Assembly (NCBI GenBank): GCA_964390805.1
Contig: CAYMKL010000078.1
Location: 1 to 33,310 of the forward strand
Length of the DNA stretch: 33,310 nucleotides
Source: CAYMKL01 sp964390805
Lineage (GTDB): Bacteria; Chloroflexota; Anaerolineae; VGOG01
Reading direction: 5' to 3'
Made by a program: the position numbers and the translations under genes
Notes under the pieces: generated by a model
The model's input: the letters and a program-made list of their open reading frames with translations, nothing else
Told to the model about the DNA's origin: nothing
The model's database searches: none
Shown here: positions 7,313-14,793 of the stretch, in pieces
Position numbering within the stretch: the stretch's first letter is position 1
Layout of the letters: the number at the start of each line of letters is the position of its first letter

Positions 7313-8175
7313 GATATCTATTCTACCCTGGCTGCTCGGCGGAAAGCTCCGCTCTGGAATACAAGACCTCGACGCTGGCGGTGTTGGAGGCCCTGGGCGC
7401 GGAGGTGGAGGAACTGGAGGATTGGACCTGCTGTGGGGCCAGCGTCGCTTCGACGATGAGCGATTTACTGGGAGTGACGCTGCCGGCTCGCAACCTGGCC
7501 CTGGCCGAACAGGCCGGCAACGGGCGGGAGATGCTGGTTATCTGCAGCGCCTGCTACACCAACTTCCGGCGCACGGCTGCCGCTATCGCTTCACAGCGCG
7601 GATTGCTCGAGACCATCAACCAGGCGCTGGAGGTAGAGGGGCTAACCTATCACGGCACAGTCCAAGCGCGGCACCTGATGGACGTATTGGCCAACGACTT
7701 TGATCGCGAGGCCATCGCCGCCCGCGTGCAGCGGCCGCTCACAGGATTGACGGTCGCTCCCTATTATGGCTGCCAGACCGTCCGCCCCTACAGCCCCTTC
7801 GACGACGACCAGCGACCCAGCTCGATGGTGGCCATCCTGGAGGCACTGGGGGCCACGGTCCACAGCCACAACCGCGAAGCTTCCTGCTGCGGCACGTCCC
7901 TGCTCACCACCAAGCCGGAGGTGGGCCTCCAGATGGCGGGAGCGATCCTGGAGGCGTCCAATCCGGCCGACTGCATCGCCACCGTCTGCCCGATGTGCCA
8001 CTTCAACCTGGATAGCTACCAGGACAAGGTCTCCCAGATGATGGGCCGGTCGTTGCGCATCCCGGTGCTGTTCCTGCCCCAGTTGATGGGGTTGGCTTTC
8101 GGGCTGTCGGAGAGCGAGTTGATGTTCAAGCGGCACATGGTGCCGGTGAGCCCAGTATTGGCTCAGCTATCGTAA
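7309..8175 (+). CDS. hdrB: Heterodisulfide reductase-like subunit B (HdrB), two CCG domains
   Basis: 288 aa. Two CCG domains: C9 ... C41-C42-G ... C79-x2-C82, and C155 ... C193-C194-G ... C227-x2-C230. Both CX(n)CCGX(n)CXXC motifs are complete, so the protein can hold the two non-cubane [4Fe-4S] clusters that cleave a disulfide in HdrB. In methanogens the substrate is CoM-S-S-CoB; a bacterium of this kind should lack it, so the disulfide here is unknown. It is soluble and located between HdrC and the HdrA fragment, 16 bases before the latter. Confidence 0.94.
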   Translation: MRYLFYPGCSAESSALEYKTSTLAVLEALGAEVEELEDWTCCGASVASTMSDLLGVTLPARNLALAEQAGNGREMLVICSACYTNFRRTAAAIASQRGLLETINQALEVEGLTYHGTVQARHLMDVLANDFDREAIAARVQRPLTGLTVAPYYGCQTVRPYSPFDDDQRPSSMVAILEALGATVHSHNREASCCGTSLLTTKPEVGLQMAGAILEASNPADCIATVCPMCHFNLDSYQDKVSQMMGRSLRIPVLFLPQLMGLAFGLSESELMFKRHMVPVSPVLAQLS

Positions 8176-8191
8176 TCAAGGAGTTTGTGGT

Positions 8192-9037
8192 ATGGAAGAA
8201 CCCCGAATCGGCGTTTACATTTGCGAATGTGGCATCAACATCTCGGCCACGGTGGACGTGGCGGCAGTGGTGGAGATGGCTGCCGCCTTGCCCGGCGTGA
8301 CCGTCGCCAAGCAGTACAAGTACACGTGCTCCGAGCCCGGCCAGCAGATGATCCAGGAGGACATTCACGACCTAGGGATAAACCGGGTGGTGGTGGCATC
8401 TTGTACCCCCCGCATGCACGAGCCCACCTTCCAGCGCTTGCTGGCCGAGAGCGGACTCAACCCCTACTTCTTCGAGATGGCCAACATCCGCGAGCACGTC
8501 TCCTGGGTGATTCCCGAGCGGGAGCTGGCGACGGAGAAGGCCAAGCGACTGGTGCGGGCAGCGGTGGCACGGGTGGCCTATCACGCCCCGCTGGTGCCGC
8601 GTCGGGAGCCGGTCACCCAGGCAGCGCTGGTGGTGGGCGGCGGCATCGCTGGCATCCAGACCGCCCTCTCCATCGCCGAGGCTGGCTACCCGGTCTATCT
8701 GGTGGAGCGGAAGCCGACCATCGGCGGCCACATGGCCCAACTGGACAAGACATTCCCCACCCTCGACTGTAGCACCTGAATTCTTGGCCCCAAGATGATG
8801 GATGCCGGTCGGCATCCCAACATTACCCTCCTGAGCTACAGCGAGGTCGAGGAAGTAGCGGGTTACGTGGGCAACTTTAAGGTAAAGGTACGCAAGAAGG
8901 CCCGCTACGTGGATGAGGATAAGTGCACGGGCTGCGGCCTCTGCTGGAACGAGTGTCTAACGCGCCGCGTACCGCGCCTGAAGCAGATCAAGATGGGCGA
9001 GATCAGTGTCGGTGAGAGGAGGGCTGGGGAACGATGA
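8192..9037 (+). CDS. hdrA: HdrA N-terminal half, selenoprotein (UGA at 8777-8779)
   Basis: 281 aa when the UGA is read as Sec196. The same frame continues after it with clear HdrA sequence (LDCST-U-ILGPKMMDAG), so it is recoding, not a broken gene. Seen: N-terminal [4Fe-4S] cysteines (C11, C13, C46, C71), an FAD-binding GGGIAG at about 149-154, C193 beside Sec196, then one ferredoxin motif C245-x2-C248-x2-C251-x3-C255. Full HdrA has about 650 residues; this one ends soon after that ferredoxin. The missing half is found fused to a NuoG-like domain at 11725-13491. The two halves presumably assemble into one flavin site, which in HdrA carries out flavin-based electron bifurcation. The stop overlaps the nuoE-like ATG (ATGA). 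Confidence 0.88.
8800..8817 (+). promoter_or_regulatory. Bacterial SECIS hairpin for hdrA Sec196
   Basis: GGATGCC (8800-8806), loop GGTC (8807-8810), GGCATCC (8811-8817): a perfect 7-bp stem starting 20 bases after the UGA. The GGUC apical loop matches the loop of the well-known E. coli fdhF SECIS, which is bound by SelB. Confidence 0.8.
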
Positions 9038-9513
9038 ACCTGCATCGGGTGAACGAGATCATTGATCACTACAGGATGGAGCGGACAAGTACGCTGGCCA
9101 TACTTCAGGACATCCAGCGGGAGTACAGCTTCCTGCCGCGTGAAGCGCTGGAACTGACGGCCGAGCGGCTGGGTATGCCTGTGGGCGAAGTCTATGGCCT
9201 TGCCACTTTCTTCAAAGCCTTCAGCTTGCAACCGAAGGGCGAGTACGTGTGCAAAGTCTGCCTGGGTACGGCCTGTCACGTCCGGGGAGGTCCGCGCATT
9301 CTGGAGGCACTGGAGCGAGAACTGGACATCAAGGCTGACCAGACCACTTCCGATGGCAAATTCACCCTGGAGGCAGTACGTTGTCTGGGTGCCTGTGCGT
9401 TGGCTCCCTTATTGGTGATCAACGAGGAGCCCCACTCCTCCATGAACTCCGACAAGGCTACCAGGCTGGTCACCAAACTGGCTGGCAGCAAGGTGGAGTC
9501 GGCGGGGACATAA
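9034..9513 (+). CDS. NuoE-like 2Fe-2S subunit
   Basis: 159 aa, normal length for NuoE/HoxE/HydA-type 24-kDa subunits. Thioredoxin-like fold with [2Fe-2S] ligands C76-x4-C81 (KVCLGTACHVRGG) and C117-x3-C121 (RCLGACALAP). It pairs with the NuoF-like flavoprotein to form an NAD(P)H module. It overlaps the HdrA fragment stop by 4 bases and has GAGAGGAGGGC upstream. In this operon it should carry electrons between the NuoF-like FMN and the Hdr or formate dehydrogenase parts rather than to quinone, because no membrane Nuo subunit is present. Confidence 0.92.
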   Translation: MNLHRVNEIIDHYRMERTSTLAILQDIQREYSFLPREALELTAERLGMPVGEVYGLATFFKAFSLQPKGEYVCKVCLGTACHVRGGPRILEALERELDIKADQTTSDGKFTLEAVRCLGACALAPLLVINEEPHSSMNSDKATRLVTKLAGSKVESAGT

Positions 9514-9542
9514 CCTGCAGGCTAGGTCAAGGGAAGGACAAA

Positions 9543-9935
9543 ATGTTAAGACTGAATAGCTTCGAAGAACTCCAAGAATTGCGGACACGATTACAGAGAG
9601 ACATTAAATCTCGCACCGCGACGAACACGACCATCACAGTAGGTATGGGAACCTGTGGCATCTCGGCTGGTGCTCGTGAGGTGATGCAAGCCATTCTGGC
9701 CGAGTTGGACGCGCGTGGCATTGAGGCTCACGTCACCACCGTCGGCTGCATCGGAATGTGTTCGAAAGAGCCGCTGGTGGACATCCAGCAGGGTGATGAG
9801 CCTCGCATCACTTACGGCAACATCAACCCCAAGATGGTGCCACGCATTATCGAGGAACACCTGGTGCAGGGCGGCGTGGTGGAAGAGTGGGCCTTTGGAC
9901 GAGTAGCAGCAGAGCAGGAGGGATGGGATGGCTGA
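9543..9935 (+). CDS. Thioredoxin-like 2Fe-2S ferredoxin subunit
   Basis: 130 aa. Motifs: GMGTCGISAGA (C38) and VGCIGMCSKEPLV (C69, C73), typical of the small 2Fe-2S proteins that precede or are fused to NuoF-like subunits in NAD-linked hydrogenases and formate dehydrogenases. The ATG at 9543 follows AGGGAAGGAC; the frame is open upstream to 9381, but that part overlaps nuoE and looks non-coding. It overlaps the nuoF-like start by 8 bases, so the two are translationally coupled. Confidence 0.88.
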   Translation: MLRLNSFEELQELRTRLQRDIKSRTATNTTITVGMGTCGISAGAREVMQAILAELDARGIEAHVTTVGCIGMCSKEPLVDIQQGDEPRITYGNINPKMVPRIIEEHLVQGGVVEEWAFGRVAAEQEGWDG

Positions 9936-11709
9936 GCGACATCGAGCCGTACTGGTGACTTGCCTCCACGATCGCTCACCAGGACTGATACCGGCCTTTC
10001 AAGAGGAGATCGAAAGGCGCGGCTTGACAGATGAGGTTGGTGTTGTACAGACTGCCTGCCGGGGTTTCTGCGCCACGGGCCCCGTGGTGCTAGTCCAGCC
10101 CGACGGTTTCTGCTATGCCAACGTGGAGCCCGCCGACGTGTCTGAACTGGTGGAGGAGACACTGGTCAAGGGTCGCGTCGTTGAGCGGTTGGCGTACAGG
10201 CCACCAGAGGCGCACGAAGCCATCCCTTACTATGGCGAAACTCCCTTCTACAGCAAACAGGTACGCATCGTAATGCGCAGATGCGGGATGATCAACCCCC
10301 AGTCCATCGAAGAATACATCGCCACTGGGGGCTACCGGGGGCTGGTCACGGCGCTTTCCTCAATGACTCCTGAGGAGATCATTGAGGAAGTCAAACGGTC
10401 GGGGCTGCGGGGGCGCGGCGGGGCCGGCTTCCCCACCGGTCGCAAGTGGGAGTCAGCCCGTCGTGCCGTCGGCGATGTCAGATACGTCATCGCCAATGGC
10501 GACGAGGGAGACCCAGGCGCCTTCATGAACCGCACTCTGATGGAGGGCGACCCGCACGCCATTCTTGAGGGCATGATCATCGGAGGCTACGCCATCGGCG
10601 CGCATGAAGGCTACATCTATGTGCGGGATGAATACCCGCTGGCAGTAAAGAACCTGGGGATTGCCATCGAGCAGGCACAGGGGTACGGCCTGCTGGGTGA
10701 GGACATCCTGGGCAGTGGGTTTGACTTTGATATCAAGATCGTGCGTGGCGCTGGCGCGTTTGTGTGCGGCGAATCCAGCGCGCTTATGCAGTCGCTGGAG
10801 GGCAAGGTCGGCGAACCACGTCCCAAGCACTTCCACGCCACCGAGCGGGGGTTGTGGGACCGTCCCAGTTGCCTCAACAACGTGGAGACCTGGGCTGATG
10901 TCCCGCTCATCATCAACAACGGTGCCGACTGGTTTGCTTCCATCGGGACCGAGGGAAGCAAAGGCACCAAGACTTTCTGCCTGGTGGGTAAGATCCAAAA
11001 TACTGGCCTGGTCGAGGTGCCGATGGGCATCACGCTACGCGAGATCATCTACGACATCGGCGGTGGCATCCCTGATGACAAGGAATTCAAGGCGGTGCAG
11101 ACCGGTGGCCCTTCCGGCGGTTGTATTCCCGCCGATCTGCTCAGCCTGCCGGTGGATTATGATACTCTGACCGAAGCGGGTTCGATGATGGGCTCTGGCG
11201 GTATGATCGTCATGGATGATCGCACCTGCATGGTAGACGTTGCTCGTTACTTCCTCGATTTCCTCAAGGAGGAGTCGTGCGGCAAGTGCGTAGCTTGCCG
11301 TGAGGGCATCAAGCGCATGCTCGAAATACTGACCGACTTCACCGAAGGCCGGGGCACAATGGCCGACATTGACCAGCTCGAAACGCTGGCCTGGGCGGTC
11401 CAACAGACGTCGTTGTGCCAACTCGGCAAGACGGCACCCAATCCCGTCCTCAGCACGCTGGGCTACTTTCGCGACGAGTACGTGGCCCACATTGAGGACA
11501 GAAAGTGTCCGGCCGGCGTTTGCAGGGAGCTGATCGAGTACAGCATCATCAGGGATAAGTGTCCTGGCTGCGGCATCTGCCTACGCAGGTGTCCACAGGA
11601 GGCTATCAGCGGGGAGAAGAAGGAGCCCCACGTCATTGACCCGGAGCTGTGCATCAAGTGTGGCGTCTGCTTCGATGTTTGCAAGTTCGACGCGGTGAGA
11701 GTGGAGTAA
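9928..11709 (+). CDS. NuoF/HydB-like NAD(P)H- and FMN-binding subunit
   Basis: 593 aa. Order: an N-terminal 2Fe-2S thioredoxin-like domain (about 1-90, C12, C44, C48); the NuoF core with RGRGGAGFPTGRKWE (NAD/FMN site, about 161-175) and NGDEGDPGAFMNRTLMEGD; the [4Fe-4S] motif SCGKCVACREG with a later C (around 450-500); and two C-terminal ferredoxin motifs (CPGCGICLRRCP, CIKCGVCFDVCK). This layout is that of HydB and related bifurcating hydrogenases and of NAD-linked formate dehydrogenases. It oxidises or reduces NAD(P)(H) in the soluble complex. It lies 15 bases before the NuoG-HdrA fusion. Confidence 0.94.
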   Translation: MAERHRAVLVTCLHDRSPGLIPAFQEEIERRGLTDEVGVVQTACRGFCATGPVVLVQPDGFCYANVEPADVSELVEETLVKGRVVERLAYRPPEAHEAIPYYGETPFYSKQVRIVMRRCGMINPQSIEEYIATGGYRGLVTALSSMTPEEIIEEVKRSGLRGRGGAGFPTGRKWESARRAVGDVRYVIANGDEGDPGAFMNRTLMEGDPHAILEGMIIGGYAIGAHEGYIYVRDEYPLAVKNLGIAIEQAQGYGLLGEDILGSGFDFDIKIVRGAGAFVCGESSALMQSLEGKVGEPRPKHFHATERGLWDRPSCLNNVETWADVPLIINNGADWFASIGTEGSKGTKTFCLVGKIQNTGLVEVPMGITLREIIYDIGGGIPDDKEFKAVQTGGPSGGCIPADLLSLPVDYDTLTEAGSMMGSGGMIVMDDRTCMVDVARYFLDFLKEESCGKCVACREGIKRMLEILTDFTEGRGTMADIDQLETLAWAVQQTSLCQLGKTAPNPVLSTLGYFRDEYVAHIEDRKCPAGVCRELIEYSIIRDKCPGCGICLRRCPQEAISGEKKEPHVIDPELCIKCGVCFDVCKFDAVRVE

Positions 11710-11724
11710 AGGAAGGGATACGAT

Positions 11725-13491
11725 ATGGCTACACTGATCATTGACGGACAAGAGGCCCAGGCCGAAGAGGAACAGACCATCCTCGAGGTCGCTCGACAGG
11801 CCGGGATCGAGATACCCACTCTGTGCTATCATCCACTCTTGGAGCCCTATGGTGCCTGCCGCCTCTGCACGGTGGAGGTGATCCGCCATGGCCGCTCCCG
11901 GCTGGAAACTTCCTGCACGTACCCTGCGTGGGATGGGCTGGAGGTCAAAACCGGCTCCCCGGCCGTCGTCAGAGCCCGCAAGGCCATCTTGGAGCTGCTT
12001 CTCTCGCGCTGCCCCAATGTGCCGGTAATCCAGGGCCTGGCACGGGAGTACGGCATCACGGAGCCACCTTTCCCGACGGACGAGCCGGACGAGAAATGCA
12101 TTCTCTGCGGTTTGTGTGTGCGCACGTGTCACGAAATGGTCAAGGCCGACGTGCTGAACTTCTCCCAGCGAGGCATCGAACGGCAGGTGGGTCCACCCTT
12201 CCTGGAAGAAAGCCGTCAGTGCATCGGCTGTGGGGCCTGTACTATCATGTGCCCTACCGGTGCCATTGAGATTCTCTTAGAAGAAGCAGCAGTCTACGAG
12301 GAGAAGCCACTGGGGCCGACTTCGGCCATCTACGTGCCCTCACTGCAAGCGGTGCCCCTCGTACCGGTGATTGATACCGACGCCTGCATCCACTTTCGCC
12401 AGAACGACCGCACCGATGGGGAGATCGCGGATGCCTGTGGGCTTTGTCAGATGGTGTGCGAAGCTGACGCGATCAATTTCGACCAGGAGGACGAGATCAT
12501 TGAGCTGGACGTGGGGGCGATTGTCGTCGCCACCGGTTTCGAGATGTGGAATCCGACGCAACTCCCGCAGTACTCCTACGGCCTCTCGCCCAACATCATC
12601 ACCGGCCTTGAGTTCGAGCGGCTCACCAACGCCGGTGGTTCTACTGGTGGGGAGATCCTCACCGCCGAGGGGAAGAAGCCAGAGCGGGTGGCCATCATCC
12701 ACTGTGTCGGCAGCCGAGACCACAACGCGCACGAGTACTGCTCCCGCTTCTGCTGTATGTACTCGTTGAAGCAAGCCCACCTGGTGCGCGATAGGACTGA
12801 CGCTGAAGTGTATGAGTTCTACATGGACATGCGCGCCTTTGGCAAGGCCTACGAGGAGTTCTACGAGCGGGTGCAGGAGGAGGGCATCACCTTCATACGC
12901 GGCCGAGGGGCCGAGGTTGAGGTACTGCCTGACGGCAAGCTGCGGGTGAAGGGGGAGGACGCCGACCTGGGGAAACTGGTGGCGGCCGACGTGGACCTGG
13001 TGATCCTGGCTTCGGCCATCGAGCCGATTCACGACGCCAACCGAGTGGCTGCCCTGTTTGGTCTGGGTCGCACACCCGACGGCTTCTTCGCTGAGGCGCA
13101 TCCCAAGTTGCGGCCAGTGGAGACCAGCACGGCGGGGGTTTTCCTGGCTGGGTGCTGCCAAGGCCCGCGGGACGTGCCGGACACGGTGGCCCACGCAGGG
13201 GCAGCGGCACTGGAGGCGGTGGGTCTGTTCAACCGGGGAGAGGTTACCATTTCCCCCACCATCGCCGTGGTGGAGGCCGTGAAATGCGTGGGCTGCGGCG
13301 ATTGTATTCTGGCCTGTCCCTACTCCGCCATCTCCCGCAACGGGGATGAGAAGGCGGTGGTTAACTCAGCCCTGTGTCATGGCTGTGGCACCTGCGCCGC
13401 GACTTGTCCCGCCGGGGCCATCACCGCCCTGCACTTCACCGACGAGGAGATCGTGGCCCAGATTGATGGGCTGTTGGCGATGGTGGTGTAG
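11725..13491 (+). CDS. NuoG-type N-terminus fused to HdrA C-terminal half
   Basis: 588 aa. Residues 1-75 form a plant-type [2Fe-2S] domain (C34, C45, C48, C64). The NuoG His-Cys cluster motif is not visible (only C96). Two [4Fe-4S] motifs follow (C125/C128/C131/C135 and C166/C169/C172/C176). From about residue 200 (AIYVPSLQAVPLVPVID) the sequence is HdrA: a cluster with C221, C238, C241, C245; VGAIVVATGFE; HCVGSRD and YCSRFCCMY (the unusual HdrA cluster motif); RAFGKAYEEFYER; PKLRPVETSTAGVFLAGCCQGPRD; then two C-terminal ferredoxin motifs. It therefore supplies what the HdrA fragment at 8192 lacks. The join falls in the ferredoxin domain inserted in the HdrA flavin fold. It probably wires the NuoEF module directly into the bifurcating flavin. 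Confidence 0.88.
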   Translation: MATLIIDGQEAQAEEEQTILEVARQAGIEIPTLCYHPLLEPYGACRLCTVEVIRHGRSRLETSCTYPAWDGLEVKTGSPAVVRARKAILELLLSRCPNVPVIQGLAREYGITEPPFPTDEPDEKCILCGLCVRTCHEMVKADVLNFSQRGIERQVGPPFLEESRQCIGCGACTIMCPTGAIEILLEEAAVYEEKPLGPTSAIYVPSLQAVPLVPVIDTDACIHFRQNDRTDGEIADACGLCQMVCEADAINFDQEDEIIELDVGAIVVATGFEMWNPTQLPQYSYGLSPNIITGLEFERLTNAGGSTGGEILTAEGKKPERVAIIHCVGSRDHNAHEYCSRFCCMYSLKQAHLVRDRTDAEVYEFYMDMRAFGKAYEEFYERVQEEGITFIRGRGAEVEVLPDGKLRVKGEDADLGKLVAADVDLVILASAIEPIHDANRVAALFGLGRTPDGFFAEAHPKLRPVETSTAGVFLAGCCQGPRDVPDTVAHAGAAALEAVGLFNRGEVTISPTIAVVEAVKCVGCGDCILACPYSAISRNGDEKAVVNSALCHGCGTCAATCPAGAITALHFTDEEIVAQIDGLLAMVV

Positions 13492-13495
13492 ATTC

Positions 13496-13519
13496 ACGCA
13501 ACACGCAGCACGCAACACG
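13496..13519. repeat. Heptanucleotide tandem repeat (ACGCAAC-type, about 3.4 units)
   Basis: Units ACGCAAC, ACGCAGC, ACGCAAC plus ACG lie in the gap between the NuoG-HdrA gene and mvhD. Two other heptamer arrays with different units occur in this window (21347-21386 and 31821-31848). Confidence 0.6.
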
Positions 13520-13545
13520 TGAAACTGAAACGTGAGGACTTGAAT

Positions 13546-13965
13546 ATGGATGAATCCTTTGAACCTCGAATTGTTGCGTTTTTGTGTAACTGGTGCTCCT
13601 ATGCCGGGGCGGACAACGCAGGCATTGCTCGCATATCCTCTCCGGCCAACATCCTGCCCATCCGGGTGATGTGCTCAGGGAGAGTGTCGCCGGAGATGGT
13701 CCTGCGGGCCTTTCGCTCCGGCGCCGACGGGGTGCTGGTGCTGGGCTGCCACATCGGCGACTGCCATTACACTAGTGGCAACCATCGCACCGCCAAGCGC
13801 ATCCCGCTGCTGCGCAACCTGTTGGGCTACGTCGGCATCAACCCCGATCGGCTGCGGCTGGATTGGGTGTCAGCCGCCGAAGCCCCGCAATTCGCCCAGG
13901 TGACGCGGGAGTTCGTGGAGACGGTGCGGACCTTGGGACCGCTCTCTGAGGAGGTGCCGCAATGA
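13546..13965 (+). CDS. mvhD: MvhD/FlpD-type 2Fe-2S electron transfer subunit
   Basis: 139 aa. Cysteines C14 and C17 (LCNWCSYAGAD), C43 (VMCSGRV) and C68/C73 (LGCHIGDCHY) match the MvhD family, the small [2Fe-2S] protein that links hydrogenase or formate dehydrogenase to HdrA. The ATG at 13546 gives the usual family start; an in-frame GTG at 13519 would add nine residues derived from the heptamer repeat. It overlaps the next gene by 4 bases (ATGA). Its position between the HdrA half and the formate dehydrogenase genes fits an electron bridge from formate to Hdr. Confidence 0.92.
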   Translation: MDESFEPRIVAFLCNWCSYAGADNAGIARISSPANILPIRVMCSGRVSPEMVLRAFRSGADGVLVLGCHIGDCHYTSGNHRTAKRIPLLRNLLGYVGINPDRLRLDWVSAAEAPQFAQVTREFVETVRTLGPLSEEVPQ

Positions 13966-14780
13966 TCGAGGAAATCCGCGCCCACGTGGCCGAGAAACTT
14001 CAAGAACTGGACGGCGTGATAGGGCTGCGGCGGACAGCGGAGGGAACCGTTCCCTACCTCTTCCAGGATGGGGACGACCTCTCTCAATTGGTACTAGCTC
14101 CCCGCTATCCATTGGCTTCCATCGTCTCCCTGCTGCAAGAGCGTTACCCAGAGGCGAGCTTCGGCATCGTGGCTCGGGGGTGCGACGCTCGCGCGCTGGT
14201 GGAGATGGCCAAGCGGGAGCAGGTGGATCCCGACCGGCTGTATCTCTTGGGGGTGGCCTGTACCGCCGAGGAGGCTGAGGAGTGCCACTGCGCTGATCCC
14301 GCGCCCGATCCGGCCCCCTGGCCCCAGATGGAGGTCATCGGGACGCCGGTGGATGGCGCGTCGCCGAATCTCATCGTGGCTGAGTACGAGGGGATGTCGC
14401 TGGAGGAGCGGTGGGCGTTCTGGCAGCGGCAGTTCCTCAAGTGCATCAAGTGCTACGGCTGCCGCAACATCTGCCCTGAATGCTTCTGCGAGGCCTGCGC
14501 CCTGGAGGATCCGCTGTGGGTGGAGCCGGGGGTACTGGCCCCTCCTTTCCCCATGTTTCACATCATCCGGGCGATGCACATGGCGGGCCGCTGCGTGGCC
14601 TGCCGCCAGTGCGAGTTGACCTGCCCGGCCCACATCCCGTTGACTGTCCTCTACGATCTGATCCGGCGGGACGTGGGGAACCTGCTGGGGTACGTGCCGG
14701 GGGCGGACATCGAAGCTGCGCCGCCGCTTTCGCTGACGCTGGAGGAAGCGCCGCTGCTTGTGGACGTAATACCTCACTAG
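13962..14780 (+). CDS. FdhB/FrhB-like multi-cluster Fe-S subunit
   Basis: 272 aa. The N-terminal ~150 residues resemble the F420-dehydrogenase/formate dehydrogenase beta family (VLAPRYPLASIVSLLQERYP, IVARGCDARALVEMAKR). The rest carries a cysteine-rich block C161/C164/C167/C171 followed at once by C174, C176 and C179, and a second [4Fe-4S] motif C211/C214/C217/C221 (RCVACRQCELTCP). It is probably the partner of FdhA, taking electrons from formate and passing them to MvhD. Whether the N-terminal domain binds a flavin is not clear from sequence. The FdhA gene starts 13 bases later. Confidence 0.82.
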   Translation: MIEEIRAHVAEKLQELDGVIGLRRTAEGTVPYLFQDGDDLSQLVLAPRYPLASIVSLLQERYPEASFGIVARGCDARALVEMAKREQVDPDRLYLLGVACTAEEAEECHCADPAPDPAPWPQMEVIGTPVDGASPNLIVAEYEGMSLEERWAFWQRQFLKCIKCYGCRNICPECFCEACALEDPLWVEPGVLAPPFPMFHIIRAMHMAGRCVACRQCELTCPAHIPLTVLYDLIRRDVGNLLGYVPGADIEAAPPLSLTLEEAPLLVDVIPH

Positions 14781-14793
14781 GAGCGAGGAGGAT

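Noticed and set aside
8192..8779. hdrA as a pseudogene with a nonsense mutation
   Set aside because: The frame continues with HdrA sequence after the UGA, the position is a known Sec/Cys site, and a SECIS-like hairpin follows.
12340..13194. A 284-codon minus-strand frame opposite the NuoG-HdrA fusion
   Set aside because: The plus-strand protein has unmistakable HdrA motifs throughout; the antisense frame is a shadow.
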